Shown here one piece after another: positions 1 through 11,181 of a DNA stretch of 64,000 nt. This DNA comes from Hygrocybe punicea (Eukaryota; Basidiomycota; Agaricomycetes; Agaricales; Hygrophoraceae). Made by a program: the position numbers and the translations under genes. Position 1 is the stretch's first letter. Every line of letters starts with the position of its first letter. Where the stretch lies: positions 1,302,001-1,366,000 of the forward strand of contig OY744463.1 of NCBI GenBank assembly GCA_963556145.1, given 5' to 3'. The notes under the pieces are model-generated. The model was not told the origin of the DNA. It ran no database searches and saw only the letters and a program-made list of their open reading frames with translations.

Positions 1-1215
1 AATAAATCGAACGGACAAGCACCACCCAATGGTACCAGCGCCGCGGACAATACGGTTGACGGTCTGGACGGAGAACCGCTGATTCTACACCCATCCGTTT
101 TGCCGGATGCACCTGATCCAATCGAACCTCAACTTTTGTTCCTCAGAGGAGCTGCATTCTTGCAGCAGGCCGTGTTCCTGATTGAAAGTGCAATTCTTGC
201 TTTGGAGGCTATCCGTAAGGTGCCTTCAGTCGACGGTTCGGAACTCAGGCTCTGTTACATCGAGAATGGAAGGTATGGCGGCGTAGAGATCGGGCATCCT
301 GACGGTCCGCTGGGGAGGAAAGACGGTGAAAAGGTCCTTGCCTATAGAAAAGTCCTTGCCGAAGAATCTTTTCGAGAACAAATTACAACATTGGTGAAGA
401 AGAGTATGCGTGACCACGAACGGTTTCTCGCTCACTTCGACACTCTGGAAGGGCCACACATATCCGACAGCGATTTGCCTTCTAGAATGGAGCGTGCCTT
501 CTTACTCTCAGAGTCAATCCGTCCGGGAGACCACTCCGCTCTACCAGACACCCCTGCCTTATTCACAACATATCACCCGCTGCTCGTGGAGTCCCATTTT
601 AGCATCCTAATGTGTCAATTAATGCTAGGGGATTTCCCTGCTATTTTACCGACTTTTGCACGAACCGCTTCACTTGTTGATGGCCTGGAAGGATACCCCG
701 TCTTTTTACCCCCCAGATCAATGGCGCAGGCTGAATTCATCGAAACTTTGGAGCGCCTAACCAGTGGTTGGAAGAATGGGATACAGCCTCACTCGCTTTC
801 ACACCGTTCTCAATCCAAGGCCAGACTGCAGATTGAGTCGCCGCCGGTTTTTGCAAGAGACACCACACCTTCACCTACTGAATACGATCTCCATGTTCCC
901 TCTTCGTCGACGTGCAACCTAGGCCAGAGCAGCTCGAGTTCCGTTACGCAACCGCCTTCTTCTGGTCGTGAAACCCCCACCAGCACCTCCGACCGCGTGG
1001 ATCTTGTGGAGGTGTTGGACTGTGCGCGTGTCCTCCTTGCACCGGTTTTCAAAAGGCAACGAGGGCGAGCGGAGAAAGCCGCTGTGGCAAAAGCAGCTGG
1101 AACAGGCAGGAAGAACCCTCTCACCATCAATATCCCGCTTCACGGGCCGCGAGTAGAGATCGTTCTTGCGTGGCTCGGGGCAGTGCACCTATTTGAACTC
1201 GATACCGTCGCCTGA
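1..1215 (+). CDS. Unknown fungal protein, 5' end cut by window edge
   Basis: The reading frame is open from base 1 to the TGA at 1213-1215, with no in-frame ATG in the first 100 bases, so the 5' end lies outside the window. About 400 residues are visible. The first half is predicted helical and rich in Leu/Glu (for example FLRGAAFLQQAVFLIESAIL), which would suit a TPR-like or other alpha-helical scaffold, but I do not recognise the family. The C-terminal third is a Ser/Thr/Pro-rich stretch (roughly the 860-980 region) followed by a short basic segment and an LAWLGAVHLFELD tail. No catalytic motif, signal peptide or membrane segment is visible. Coding status rests on the long unbroken frame and its protein-like composition. 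Confidence 0.7.
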   Translation, partial: NKSNGQAPPNGTSAADNTVDGLDGEPLILHPSVLPDAPDPIEPQLLFLRGAAFLQQAVFLIESAILALEAIRKVPSVDGSELRLCYIENGRYGGVEIGHPDGPLGRKDGEKVLAYRKVLAEESFREQITTLVKKSMRDHERFLAHFDTLEGPHISDSDLPSRMERAFLLSESIRPGDHSALPDTPALFTTYHPLLVESHFSILMCQLMLGDFPAILPTFARTASLVDGLEGYPVFLPPRSMAQAEFIETLERLTSGWKNGIQPHSLSHRSQSKARLQIESPPVFARDTTPSPTEYDLHVPSSSTCNLGQSSSSSVTQPPSSGRETPTSTSDRVDLVEVLDCARVLLAPVFKRQRGRAEKAAVAKAAGTGRKNPLTINIPLHGPRVEIVLAWLGAVHLFELDTVA

Positions 1216-1659
1216 AAACAAAGGTACATCTGATTCGTAGATAGTTTGGACATGTCAAATAGCACGAATCTTAAGTACATCATACAAGTCATGTTTTATA
1301 TTTACTATATTTATATTTTCGAATCTCGGGCCTGCTAATGACTCTCCTTCAGTTATCTTTCTTGAGGATAAGGTGTCTGTGGTCCAGCTCTGAAATCAGA
1401 AGCATGGGCCTAGGACAAATTATTATAGAGTACATGTAGTTTTTTCTTTTTAAAAGGGATCATGCAAGCAATGGGAAGCAGCCCAAGAAGAAAATCAACA
1501 ACTAGCAAAGAGTAGTGTGGCTTGTAAATATTGTGAAATATGAGTGCAGTGGTTGCTGATTGCAAATATATTTCATGAGGAACTAATTCTCTCTGAGAGG
1601 TATTTATACCATAAGTTAATGCGAGTTTTGGGGTCACGTGATCCGGATTACTGTATCCC
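1216..1659. other. Intergenic, AT-rich, no gene seen
   Basis: This stretch is AT-rich with short A/T runs (for example around 1295-1320 and 1430-1455). It probably holds the 3' untranslated regions of the flanking convergent genes. I see no convincing coding frame, repeat or RNA gene. Confidence 0.5.
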
Positions 1660-2127
1660 AGTTCTACACGGTGACCACCACGACGACGATGACTTCCCCC
1701 TGCCTGACTCGGGCCTGCCCGGTTTCCTCTCAGGTCTGGCGGAGGTCCAAGTCTTTGGAGAAATTGTGCCATGCCAGCATCAACTTCTTTCTGGGCTTGC
1801 CACGCTTCATTTGTTCCATGTATATCATGCCCTAAAGCCATTAACTCGTCCTGGGCTTCATCCCTTTGCGTTTTACGTCCTTCCACGGCATCAGGATCAT
1901 GTTTCTCGGCCTCCTTCACCGTCTTTATGTGATCTTCCAACAAGGCTTTTTGTTCTGCATGCTTTGCCTGGACTTCAGTCATCATATGCCCGGTCGGTGG
2001 TGGCCCTTTGAAACAGCTGAACCTGTTCCCGCCTTGTGATGGTTGACGACTGCGAGATCGGTACCACCTGGGTGTACGCTACCACAAGCCTGAGGGCGAG
2101 TGCGACCGCAAACAAAATGCGTGGGTG
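1660..2127 (-). CDS. Possible small secreted protein, splicing unresolved
   Basis: On the minus strand an ATG at 2127 opens a peptide starting MHPRILFAVALALRLVVAYT, which looks like a signal peptide with a hydrophobic core ending in an A-Y-T region. That frame stops after about 50 residues. The next frame downstream (from 1985) is strongly coding-like: a charged, helical segment rich in Glu/Lys/Gln/Asp (KHAEQKALLEDHIKTV, then DAVEGRKTQRDEAQDEL). An intron near 1985-2090 would join them, but I could not find a joint with clean GT-AG ends and matching phase. The C-terminal limit is also uncertain, since the low-complexity GGSHRRRGGHR segment may already be intron or UTR. Function unknown. This could be a pseudogene or a mis-joined model. 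Confidence 0.35.
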
Positions 2128-2807
2128 CATATTGAAATAATGCTATGAATGAAAATGATTCTAAGGACATGACTGAGGCTTGCAGAAAAACTTACAACTG
2201 GTTGAGACTGTTGAGTAAATGACAACCGACCTGCGGTTGGGAGAGCTCTGCTGCAGATTTATCATTAGCATTTGGGACCTTTATATTCTCAGTGACATTT
2301 AAGGGGGATAACGTCGATTATCACGATGTCTTCGACTGCACAGCACGTCGCTATCACATCAAACCGACATATTAACCATCACACAGAGTATCGAGTATCG
2401 AGGTTCCTCACAGCCCTTGCACGGCAAATGAAAAAGGACGTCGACCGACAAAAGTCTGTTCTGTGGAGAAATGGTTTTAACTTGTCAGGTTCCACGGTTG
2501 CATGGGTAGTCGACTACTCGTTCGATTGGGTCTTCAAGCTTCAAGCTTCAAGCTTCATGCCGGGATCCAGAGGTGGATCTTAGAAAAGGTGGCGTAAACC
2601 TTGGATGTGTGGAAATAGCTATGCACCCCTCTTTGACACCAATACATGCGTTTGCAAGCATATAGCAATCGCATATGTATCATATTCAAATTAGATATTT
2701 TCGGCAACCGATTCCCATGAAAACAAGCAGCTGATGCAGTAGAGTTGAGCCGTGGAAGTATGAGACGTGGAAGTAAAATATACCAGGTCATGACAGACGT
2801 TGCATAT
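2128..2807. other. Intergenic; contains TTCAAGC heptamer repeat
   Basis: No convincing gene. The stretch holds a short tandem repeat at 2533-2557 (listed separately) and likely promoter sequence for the minus-strand small protein. A plus-strand frame at 2326-2583 runs into the repeat and was not accepted. Confidence 0.5.
2533..2557 (+). repeat. TTCAAGC heptamer tandem repeat, about 3 copies
   Basis: Three head-to-tail copies of TTCAAGC are followed immediately by TTCATG. The same heptamer recurs at 8615-8638, 22378-22393 and 53867-53896, with a degenerate copy at 57741-57767, mostly in the same orientation relative to the next ATG. Confidence 0.85.
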
Positions 2808-3697
2808 TCATTCAGCCTTTGCTCCGCCGCTGGACATCTCCTGTCGTGCAATACGAGCAACCCCTTCTAGATATGCGTTGATCATGGAGACCATCAGACC
2901 TGCCAACAGCACAACAGGTACTAGGAAAAGCACGATCGGCACCACCGACGCGGGAAGGATCCCGAAGTAGAGGGGCTCGAGGATCAGGTTAAAGGGAACT
3001 GCCTCAGCACTTTGTTGTGAGCTCACGTCCCTGGTTGGGGTGAGGATGCCGGTATCCACGAGCCGTATGCGTGCGTATTTCCTGCGAGACTTTGGCCGAG
3101 ACGTGACAGGAGGATCGTTGAAAGGCTTTCCAGAACCCTCTGGTCTGGAGGAGAAACAGGTTAAGAGTTCATCAGGCCCATAGACTTGCACGGAGAAATC
3201 TGTGGGGTACTATGAACCAAAACACACTGAGTGAGATAAAAAGGTAAGACACTCCAGAAGATTGCTCACAGAAGCAGGCCATGACAGACGCAGGGTGAAC
3301 TTTGAGTACGACTCCCATTGATCACCGCTGAGGTCGAGGGTAACCCACAGCTCATGGGGACACGGCGTGTAATTATCCTTGAATGAAGTTGTACAATACG
3401 ATCTCCAGCCAGCATCTGGTTCGCAGACGCTCTCCAAAGCCGTGTTCAAAGGGGCCGGTTGGATTCTCCAATGACCCTCATTTTGAATCTGGCGGAGGAC
3501 TGGCCTGACAAGTCAAGTTACTATTTCCTGGTCTACCTTCAAAGATATGGATCTTACCACATAGCGGTTTGTGGGATGGCCATTTCGTTCTGTTCGTACG
3601 CAAGGAAATTTACAATTTCTGTGTTGGCGAGTACAGGTCGCCATGTTATAGACACTAAGGACAAGAGAATTGCAGTACAGGTTGGACTCAGACGCAT
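2808..3697 (-). CDS. ER/secretory type I membrane protein, unknown function
   Basis: Three exons join in frame: 3697-3558, 3504-3270 and 3209-2808, with introns of 53 and 60 nt (GTAAGA..CAG and GTGAGC..TAG). The product is 258 residues. It begins MRLSPTCTAILLSLVSITWR, a signal peptide with likely cleavage near VLA-NTE. A lumenal region follows with four or more cysteines and the block LRLSWPASYPTDF across the second splice junction. Near the C-terminus is one membrane span (about residues 215-240, rich in Pro/Val/Leu) and a short tail. This topology fits an ER-resident or secretory-pathway membrane protein. I half-recognise the SWPASYPTDF block as conserved in fungi but cannot name the family. 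The start is the first ATG before the signal peptide. Confidence 0.75.
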
Positions 3698-3857
3698 TAC
3701 GGCGATTTCTTGTTTGGTATAAATAGAGTATACCCAGAGGTCATAAATATCCGAGAACGATACAAACCGAGTTCATTACAACAACGATTGAATCCAGATA
3801 GAATGTACGAAACAACCCAATTTTAGCAAACGAGTGTCAGTCTGATAGTTTGAAAAT

Positions 3858-5059
3858 TCATGCTTGCCAGTCATGCTGATTGGCAGTGGACCGTGGAAGG
3901 AGTTGAGGTGGGTGGTATAGGATATTACGGATGGGCAATGGATTGTCGTGGTATCCAGCTCGGCGATAATGCGACCGTCCAGGTATATCATGAATTGGTG
4001 TGCGTGATAATGGTTCGGGAGACGATGGTGATATTTCCGTGCGCAGAGATGAGACTGCTATGTTGGTGGTATACAAAGAAGGGGAATGAAAGAAAGCGGT
4101 GTACGATGGTGCGGCCATGTCAGTGACTGGTCGCGGGGACGATTGGCCTTCGATGTCGGTTCGACTTGGTAGCTGTGTTGAATCGTCGTGGTTCTGAACG
4201 GCCAGATCCTTATGCACTTTAAGATGCTGTAAAAGGTTGTCATGTCGGTTGAAAAACTTGTCACAAGTTGGATGAGAACAGGGAAAGGCTGAGAAGAGTA
4301 TTCAACATTTTGCCATTTAGAAAATGTTTTGTAAAATAACAAACGTTTCTCGTGGGTATGAATGGAACGAATATGACGTTTGAGATGTTCCCCGCGGTTG
4401 AAGCATTTGCCGCAGTGTTCCACTCTGCATACATATATCCGGCTGGCCTTTTGTGTGCCGTCCTTCTCTGCGACAGGTTTAGTCGGAACCCTACGTCCGC
4501 GACTTTTTTTCGTAAGGTTGGGAACAGGGATAGGTAGTGTGGCGCGTGATCTGGGACCGCGGCGGTCATGTATGGGGGCGGAAGGATCCAGAAAGGTGTA
4601 TTGAGCGGATGGGGTGTGGGAAATAGTCGCAGAATCATCAATGTTCGATATAATTTCTGGTTCCACCGACAATGCACTGGATAGTATGTCTTCGGGTACA
4701 GGGACTGCCACCTTGGCGCTTAGAGGCTTTGATGATATGAGCTCCTTGTCAACACTAATACGGTTGTCACGGGTGCGCCGTGGCGGGCGGCCCGAAGTTT
4801 GCGATCGAGTAACTGGACGACGAGGGGGGGATGGAGTGCGTCTCTTCCTGATGATCGAAGAATCACTATTTCCACAGCTTCGTACCTTGACATGATAAAT
4901 GTTAACCCAACTGTGTTGTAACGAGACGAGCGCCTAAAGCTCACTGCGTACCTCAGGTACTGCGCGTGCATGAAGAGATGTCTTTTCGTCATCTAATGCC
5001 TCGCGAAACTGCTCTATGTCCAGTGCCTCCATCTGTTTGAGCTTATGAACAAGAACCAT
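3858..5059 (-). CDS. C2H2 zinc-finger transcription factor, Msn2/Seb1-like
   Basis: Exons 5059-4952, 4885-4345 and 4288-3858 join in frame to give 359 residues; introns are 66 and 56 nt. Two adjacent C2H2 fingers lie in the middle: C-x4-C-GKCFNRGEHLKRH-x4-H, then C-x4-C-DKFFNRHDNLLQH-x3-H. They are joined by an HTHEKP linker. The R-x-EHL and R-x-DNL helices resemble Msn2/Msn4/Seb1-type stress regulators that bind CCCCT-like sites; that binding preference is inferred from the family. Upstream is a basic block, TKKSRGRRVP, shared with the factor at 12882. The N-terminus is Asp/Glu-rich and then Arg/Pro-rich; the C-terminus is Ser/Pro-rich and probably disordered. The second intron splits the linker between Lys and Pro, exactly as in the paralogue. 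Likely nuclear. Confidence 0.85.
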
Positions 5060-5514
5060 GGTTAGGTGTGACGTGAGTAGGTGAACAGGGGTGGAGTGAA
5101 TGAGGGTATGGACCAGGGGCAGGGCGTCCGTGCGAGTGTGGAGATTAAAGGTACAGAAATAATGTCCAAATGAATTTGGAGCCGTTGAAAGACGGTCGGT
5201 TGCTGGGTGAAAAACTGGATGGGTGAGCCCCTGTCACCGTCCGGACGGAGGCAAAGCGTTTTCTACTCCCACGCCCACGCAAATCACAACACTATTTGCT
5301 CACGTGTCATTTGCTATTAATAATAATACAATTTGTTTCCGTACTCCAATTTCATTCTCCCATGTTTGTTGTAGGGGAATCGCATTCAATATTAAGTACA
5401 TTAATTACACTTCCATACTGTGTACATTTGGTCCAGCTCGCCATCACCTTTCTGTAGACCGGATGCAGTGCGTGATCCGGAGAGTTGCTAGTATCTCGCG
5501 TGTGGTTGCGATTG
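5060..5514. other. Intergenic, promoter side of the C2H2 gene
   Basis: About 450 bp between the start of the zinc-finger gene (minus strand) and the stop codon of the next minus-strand gene. It must hold the zinc-finger promoter and the other gene's 3' end. I see no coding frame or recognisable site that I could defend. Confidence 0.5.
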
Positions 5515-8500
5515 TTACACTTTAGCTTGATGGCGCGACTGCGAAGAGGACGTAAGCGCAGGACGAGAATGAGAGTTCAACTCCAAGCGTCTTGGTAGTG
5601 ATATAGAATCGGGAATTGGATGGTCATGGCGGGGTAGGTTGGCCTCCGACCGCGTGCGATGACGGTGTGAATGAGATGGACGACGCAAAGGCGGCCGTAA
5701 TGGATGAGGTGAATCTGGACGACGGCTTTCAATACTTGGATCCTGATATACATGTGTCCTCGAAGATTGAGCGAGAGGGGGGCCCGAACGACCCGATGTC
5801 TTGCGGCGATGTGAGCGACTTTGCGGTGCCGCAGGATTTGATGTAGACGGATGTGTCGGGTGTTCGCTGAATTGTGGCTGCGACTGCTGATTTTCTCGTG
5901 CCGTTTGCATCGACAGGGACCTTTGCTGCGTGTGCCCGACGGTATAAGTCCGAGAATGTTCTCGGGTGGTGGTATGGGGCTGTGAGGCTGATGGAAAGGA
6001 TGAATTTCGATGATGGGATGTGTTTGGTAACACCGGAGCTCCACCAAACTGATCAGCCCTCGATAAACCAACCACCGCATTTGCCTCAGAAGACACATTT
6101 GAATGCACGTGAGATCCAGAAAGATGCCGCCGATGTGACCGAGTGGATGGTAGCGCAACTCCAGAGGTTGACGGATCGAGAGGTAATGACAAATTTTTTG
6201 GTTCACCAGTCGATGTATTATTAACACCGATTGCCCGTGACCCTTCTTGGTTGCCCGAATGGCTATGTCTGCTGACGCGAGCTGCGGGACTGTGCTGGGA
6301 AGCTTGGGGGACGGCATGCGACTGCGGTGTAGTTGGTGGGTGTGAATTCCGACATGGTTTTCGAACCTTGGAAGACCTTTCAAGTGTTTGTGGATTACTT
6401 TCATGAAATCCATGCTCCCTGGAAGCAAACGAGCGAGATTCAGTCCGAATGTTGTGGCCACCGACGGAATGGTGCGGTGGATCCTGGGAGACGGCATGTC
6501 GTTTTGATGACGATTTCGGTGAAGTTCTAATATGTGATGGATTTAAGAGCAAGGAAGTGCTTGGAACTTGTTTTTGCAGAGGCGGATCAACGTTGTCAAG
6601 TTCGCGAGCCCAAGGAGGTGACCCAGCGGTTGCGGCCGGCGTGTCCAGCAACTGTTCGTCATATCTGCGTTTGATAAAAGCATCAAACAAGAGCTAATTA
6701 TTACGAGTAAGATCTTACTCATGCCAATCGACACCGTCCCCTAACAATAGTACCAATACCTCATCATCAGGACGATGTGCAGTATACTCATCGGTATCTG
6801 AGCGCACGTCTTGATATAAAGGAACATTGTTGGAGCTAGATATCTCTACGTTAGGCTTCAGACACCTGTGAATTAGGTCACCGATCTTACGCATCGAAAG
6901 ATTCACTCTGGTGAAATGAAGACGGGCGAAGCAAGAGATCTGAGAGAAAAACGTGAAAATTGAACAACAGATTAGAAGCTTTCCACATACTGAAAGGAGA
7001 ATCCATGGGGCAAGAGTTTTCATCGCCTCCCGAGCCGCCAAGGTTCGACATCCTCGTTGAACTCCTGGGTGTGTGGTGTATATCTGAGATATGCTTGTCA
7101 GTCTCAATCCGACGTATCTTCAAACGGAACCAAAGGAACTCACCTATTTCAAGTTCGCGAAACGCATCTGGATTGATAATGACGCCATTCATGATAGCGG
7201 ATGTCGATGGATCATTGGCAAGGTCGGAGAGAACATCTTCCACAGTGAGACTACTCCGGTTCGAACTTATATATAAACCATTCCAGTGAGCGATGACAGT
7301 GACCACAAATTGAGAGAAGAAACTAACGGGGTGGCGTCGGGACTTTGCATGCCCACGAAGACTTGTTTGACGAACACTTGGTAAGGGAAAGTACAATTCG
7401 GGCGGGAAAAGGTACACACCGCGCCGTAAACCCACGGAGTCTGGTGTTGACAAACCTAGTGCGATTGCAAGTGAGGGTTGCGTTTGATTTCTGGGCGTAG
7501 CATATTGAGTGCTTCAAGGGTGAAACAACAGGGTACTTCAAGAAAAGAAACACCCACAAGTCAGGGTTCATAGCGTGTAAAGGTGGCAGATTTTCTGGTT
7601 GACGAAGTTCAGCCAAGAGTCGAAATGAAACAAGATCGTCAGTACCTCCTTGTAGTGAATCTCGAGGTATTGAACCTTGGGTTTCGGATGGAAAGGTCGG
7701 CAGTGCCACAAGAAAGGGAAGTTCCAGAGCACTAAGCTCGCTACTAGTACTCTGACTGGGGCCAAATGAGAGACGTGGGGAACGGGAACGAGGGGTACGG
7801 ACGATGTGGGTTCAAATTCCGCATCCATGAATCCCATCATTCTCTCGTACACGAATTCTAGGAGTCCTCCTCGGTTTGGCTCCCTGTGTGCTGTAGGATG
7901 TTCTGTGAAGAAAAGCGTTATATTCGCAAGCGGAGACTTGCCCTGTCTGCTCTCTTCCGCACTTGCACTTTGACTTTGACGTTTCTCGTAGTTCTCATGA
8001 TTTAACTGGACCATATTGGTAAAAAAATACGAGCCAACTCACTAGTTTCTCTCTCCATGTCTCAAAGAATTTCACGCTGTTCTTTCCTGCACGCCAAACC
8101 AAAAATGCGAACAAGACGGGTGCCACAGGTGGGAGAGGTATTGTGGTGACCCCTTCTGCTTCCTCAAACGGTGCCGGTTCATCGTCACCCCCGAGTTCAT
8201 CACCCACACTTAAGAAGAAAAAAAGGTTAGGGGAAATGGACGACAAAGATAGAAAAGCTTACCCAAGGATATTTCGATAGAAACGAACCGCCGTTGGACC
8301 AGCAAGGAAATGAAATCTGCTACCATCAGTTGGAGAGTTCGACAAATATTTCTGTGCAAACAAATCTAGGTAATTTGTGCCGTATCTGGTGCGGCAGTAT
8401 TGACGATATTTGCTGCCGGTGATGACCTTTAGTTTGCCCAAGTCAATCTCTTCATCTCCAACGGGCACGTTACCCCAGAACAGTTTATCTGCAAGAAACT

Positions 8501-8573
8501 TGGGGACTGCAGACAGAAAATCTATGACTCTGTGCTGGGCTCTTGAAGAACCTGGGGTCGCAGCGGGATCCAT
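5515..8573 (-). CDS. Long unknown protein with Ser/His/Arg-rich C-terminal half
   Basis: A chain of minus-strand exons appears to form one gene. The proposed start is the ATG at 8573 (MDPAATPGSSRAQHRV). Supported joints include an intron near 8264-8210 (GTAAGC..TTAAG), a second near 8040-8013, one near 7570-7520 joining HAMNPDF to TQYATPRN, and one near 6719-6665 before YDEQLLDTPAATAGS. The last exon (about 6665-5515) encodes some 380 residues dominated by Ser, His, Arg and Pro (RSRSHRRHLSG, SHRHRTRSEAN); it is almost certainly disordered and possibly phosphorylated. The N-terminal half has a folded look (KVITGSKYRQYCRTRYGTNY, then RFHFLAGPTAVRFYRNIL) and one hydrophobic stretch, PVAPVLFAFLVW, but I recognise no domain. 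It could be two genes, because the exon joints near 7760-7800 are ambiguous. A heptamer repeat lies about 42 bp upstream of the start. Confidence 0.5.
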
Positions 8574-8614
8574 GTAATTATGCTCAAGATAGCCGCCGAG
8601 TAGACCATGGACGG

Positions 8615-8638
8615 AACTTGAAGCTTGAAGCTTGAAGC
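8615..8638 (-). repeat. GCTTGAA heptamer repeat beside a possible start
   Basis: In minus-strand sense the run is CTTCAAG repeated about three times, ending in AAGTT just before a CCATGG (ATG at 8608). The sequence organisation is nearly the same as that upstream of the NOG2 start at 53853. The ATG at 8608 opens a different frame from the start I chose for the downstream gene. Confidence 0.85.
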
Positions 8639-10263
8639 ACTTGCAGGCCAAAAGCTTCCGCGCCACTATCACGGAACATCATGTCCAGATTGGGGGACGC
8701 AGAATTGTGATACCTAACCTCAACTGAAAAGGGGACATCGTCCAAGGTTTCCTCGACCCATTTTGCCAGAAGTAAAGGCAACGACTAATGGGGGTATGGG
8801 TTAATTGTGTTTTGAAACGTGGTTCAAGTCATTCGCTGAACTGCGGTATCCCGATCCCGACCTCCTTTCCAGCTTGTACAAATCAGAGGCATTACCGAGC
8901 CCTGTGGAACCTCCATGGAATTACTGTAGCAGCACAATATACGTACGTCCTTTGCTTCCTTGTCGTGACTGACCTAATCAACAGAATGCACAGTTTCAAT
9001 CCGTCAGACGTGTCAAAGTCGACCCAATATTGTAATCCATATGTCAAAAACTCTGAGGAGTCGTGCTCTCAATTCCCTTTCTCATCATCTTCTGCGGAAG
9101 CATATCGGGATGGTTACGGTATAATGATTTTTTCACACCAACTTTCAGATCTTCTTCCGCACACAAAATCCATCAAGAAAGCATCTTATCTAGCTCATAT
9201 ATCCATACCCCTGCTGCAAGTTCCGATGCGATACCTTCCACCCTGAACAAGTACGAGATCGAAATATTATTTCCGGAGTCTTCTCGCCAACGGTTACTGC
9301 CCATCCCCTACAGTTTGTTTCAGGTTAGCATGTTGTAGCCCTGAAATAAAACACTTGCCAACTACCCAGACGGACGGGCCATCGTGCCACCTTTCGCAGC
9401 GCCTAACCATGGCAGCTAGATGAACCTTGTAGTCAATATATTCCCAGTCCAAGTGGCGGTCGATATGCTGGATCCGGCATGGTACTCCATACACCGAGCT
9501 ACGCCCAACGGGTTTCAGAGTCGAACACCCAATCGTGGACATCATTCTGCCATCCTACCATTCCTTTTGTTTTTTGTTTCCTTTCCCTGAGCTGGAACAA
9601 AAGGAGGTAGCTTTACCGCGGACAGATAACGATGTTTTTTGTTCTGACATTGTTGGGGGAACGCAGTTGAATGGCTTGCTCCAACGAGGCAAAACGCCAA
9701 CCACGGTCCCCCATGTTTGCACCCAGTTCCTTCGTTTATCCGACTATCCACCTAGCGACAGGCTCGCCGAGCTGCCGTTCAGTCCCGACTTTACCCCGGC
9801 AGACACAGCTGGTATTCCCTTTATTTTTGCCTTTTCCAGTGCTGGGAGATAGCCCTCGGGTCGCGATACGGATTGTCTTGCGACACGCGGGCGCCGCTAG
9901 CTGACCACCACGGGTGCTGTTTCCTTCCTGTTGACTTCTGGCTTGCTTTTGGCTTGACAGATAAGACAGCAACGGGTTCGGGTCCGAGTTTCCTTCTTCT
10001 GTCGCGTTGCACGATCGGTTGGGATGGGACTGTCGGGGTTTGGGCGAAATTCCTCGACGTGGACGAGGATCCCTGCTAAGACATGTTCCGGGGCAAAGGT
10101 GTAAACAAGTGCTTAGTACAAACGGAGTATGCTAGCATTACAATTCCATACCCGGATCAGCGACACATCAAAAGAAGCCGATTAGAATTCTAGAGAATTC
10201 GCCTCTTTTCGCCAGTTGCTGGTAATGATTTTTTGGATATGATAATTTCAACAGAGGAATATT

Positions 10264-10512
10264 TCATAATTCGTTTACCCCCATCTGGGCTTGTTCTAGC
10301 GTTCTCATCACTCGCTCTTTGGAAGGAATCCCTTTCTGGACGTCAAAGTGCGTGGTAGCTTGGGTGAGCATCAACAAAAACTTCTCGCCGCCTTTGGGCT
10401 TCTTTTCCTCCCACCCCAGACCTTCCGAAGCGCTTGGATCCACATTGTACGGATCACGAAGGGTATAAAACCAACGTACATACCGATTCTTTGACAAGGT
10501 ATCCTTGAATAC
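10264..10512 (-). pseudogene. Orphan coding-like fragment, possible gene relic
   Basis: A minus-strand frame from about 10512 to a stop at 10264 encodes about 80 residues with protein-like composition, including KNRYVRWFYTLRDPYNVDP, then a Lys/Glu-rich segment and a helical C-terminus ending AQMGVNEL. It has no ATG near its 5' end and no acceptor site with a partner exon upstream. It may be the last exon of a decayed gene, or an exon whose partners I failed to see. Family not recognised. Confidence 0.3.
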
Positions 10513-10902
10513 CGGACGTTACCGAATTGACGGTAGGGATGGACATAATTTCAAAATTTCATTATGGATTATTATGCATATGGACTTGTCGCCAGCCCTG
10601 GTTGACATTCGTAGAACGAAGTCTCTCTGCCTTTTTTTTTTTCAGATGCTATTCCTCCAACCTACCTGTGATAATTTTGCTCATTTGTCCGGGAGGGTTT
10701 GTGGCGCCCCCATGAGTCTTAAATCTGTGTTCGGTGACAGAAGCTGGGGGGAAGGGGGCCACAGGAAAGTTTGGTTTCAGGACCTCTGTTTCGTCTTAAG
10801 AACTTATTCTGATTGTTCTCCTTGAAGAAAGGCACAGACAGCCAACTCACCGGGACTCCACCTAGGGGAAGGGGCGATGGATGCTCAAACAAATTTGGCG
10901 TG

Positions 10903-11181
10903 AGTGATTGTGAAGGCTATGGCTACATCACCCCCACATTCCCAAACCCCCTCATTGCGATACCTCTGATCCAAGTGCTCTTTCACCAGTGCGCACACGT
11001 GACCAAGACAGTGCCACAGTTGCTTGATGCTACAAGTGCCGCATATTATTGTCATCAACTCGAGAATGCCTCCACTGGGGCGTGGATGATGATTGCGAAG
11101 GCTATGGGGATATCACCGAAGCCCCCGCCGCTCTCCCCTTCGCTCCATCATTGCGATACGCCTCTTCACACACGTGACCGA
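10903..11181 (+). repeat. Degenerate tandem duplication, unit about 185 bp
   Basis: Two segments, about 10903-11005 and 11089-11181, share the ordered blocks GAAGGCTATGG, a TATCACC-like block, CATTGCGATAC and CACACGTGACC with similar spacing. This points to an old tandem duplication that has diverged. The shared CACGTG core is an E-box-like hexamer. No gene is associated with it. Confidence 0.55.

Noticed and set aside
2326..2583. Plus-strand frame of 85 codons
   Set aside because: It runs into the heptamer repeat and ends just after it; no other support.
5577..6497. Minus-strand frame of 306 codons
   Set aside because: Alternative frame of the Ser/His/Arg-rich exon; low complexity keeps two frames open, and the 5515-6665 frame splices to upstream exons.
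8788..9338. Overlapping plus-strand frames of 90-150 codons
   Set aside because: No start context, splice partners or recognisable motif; composition resembles non-coding DNA.
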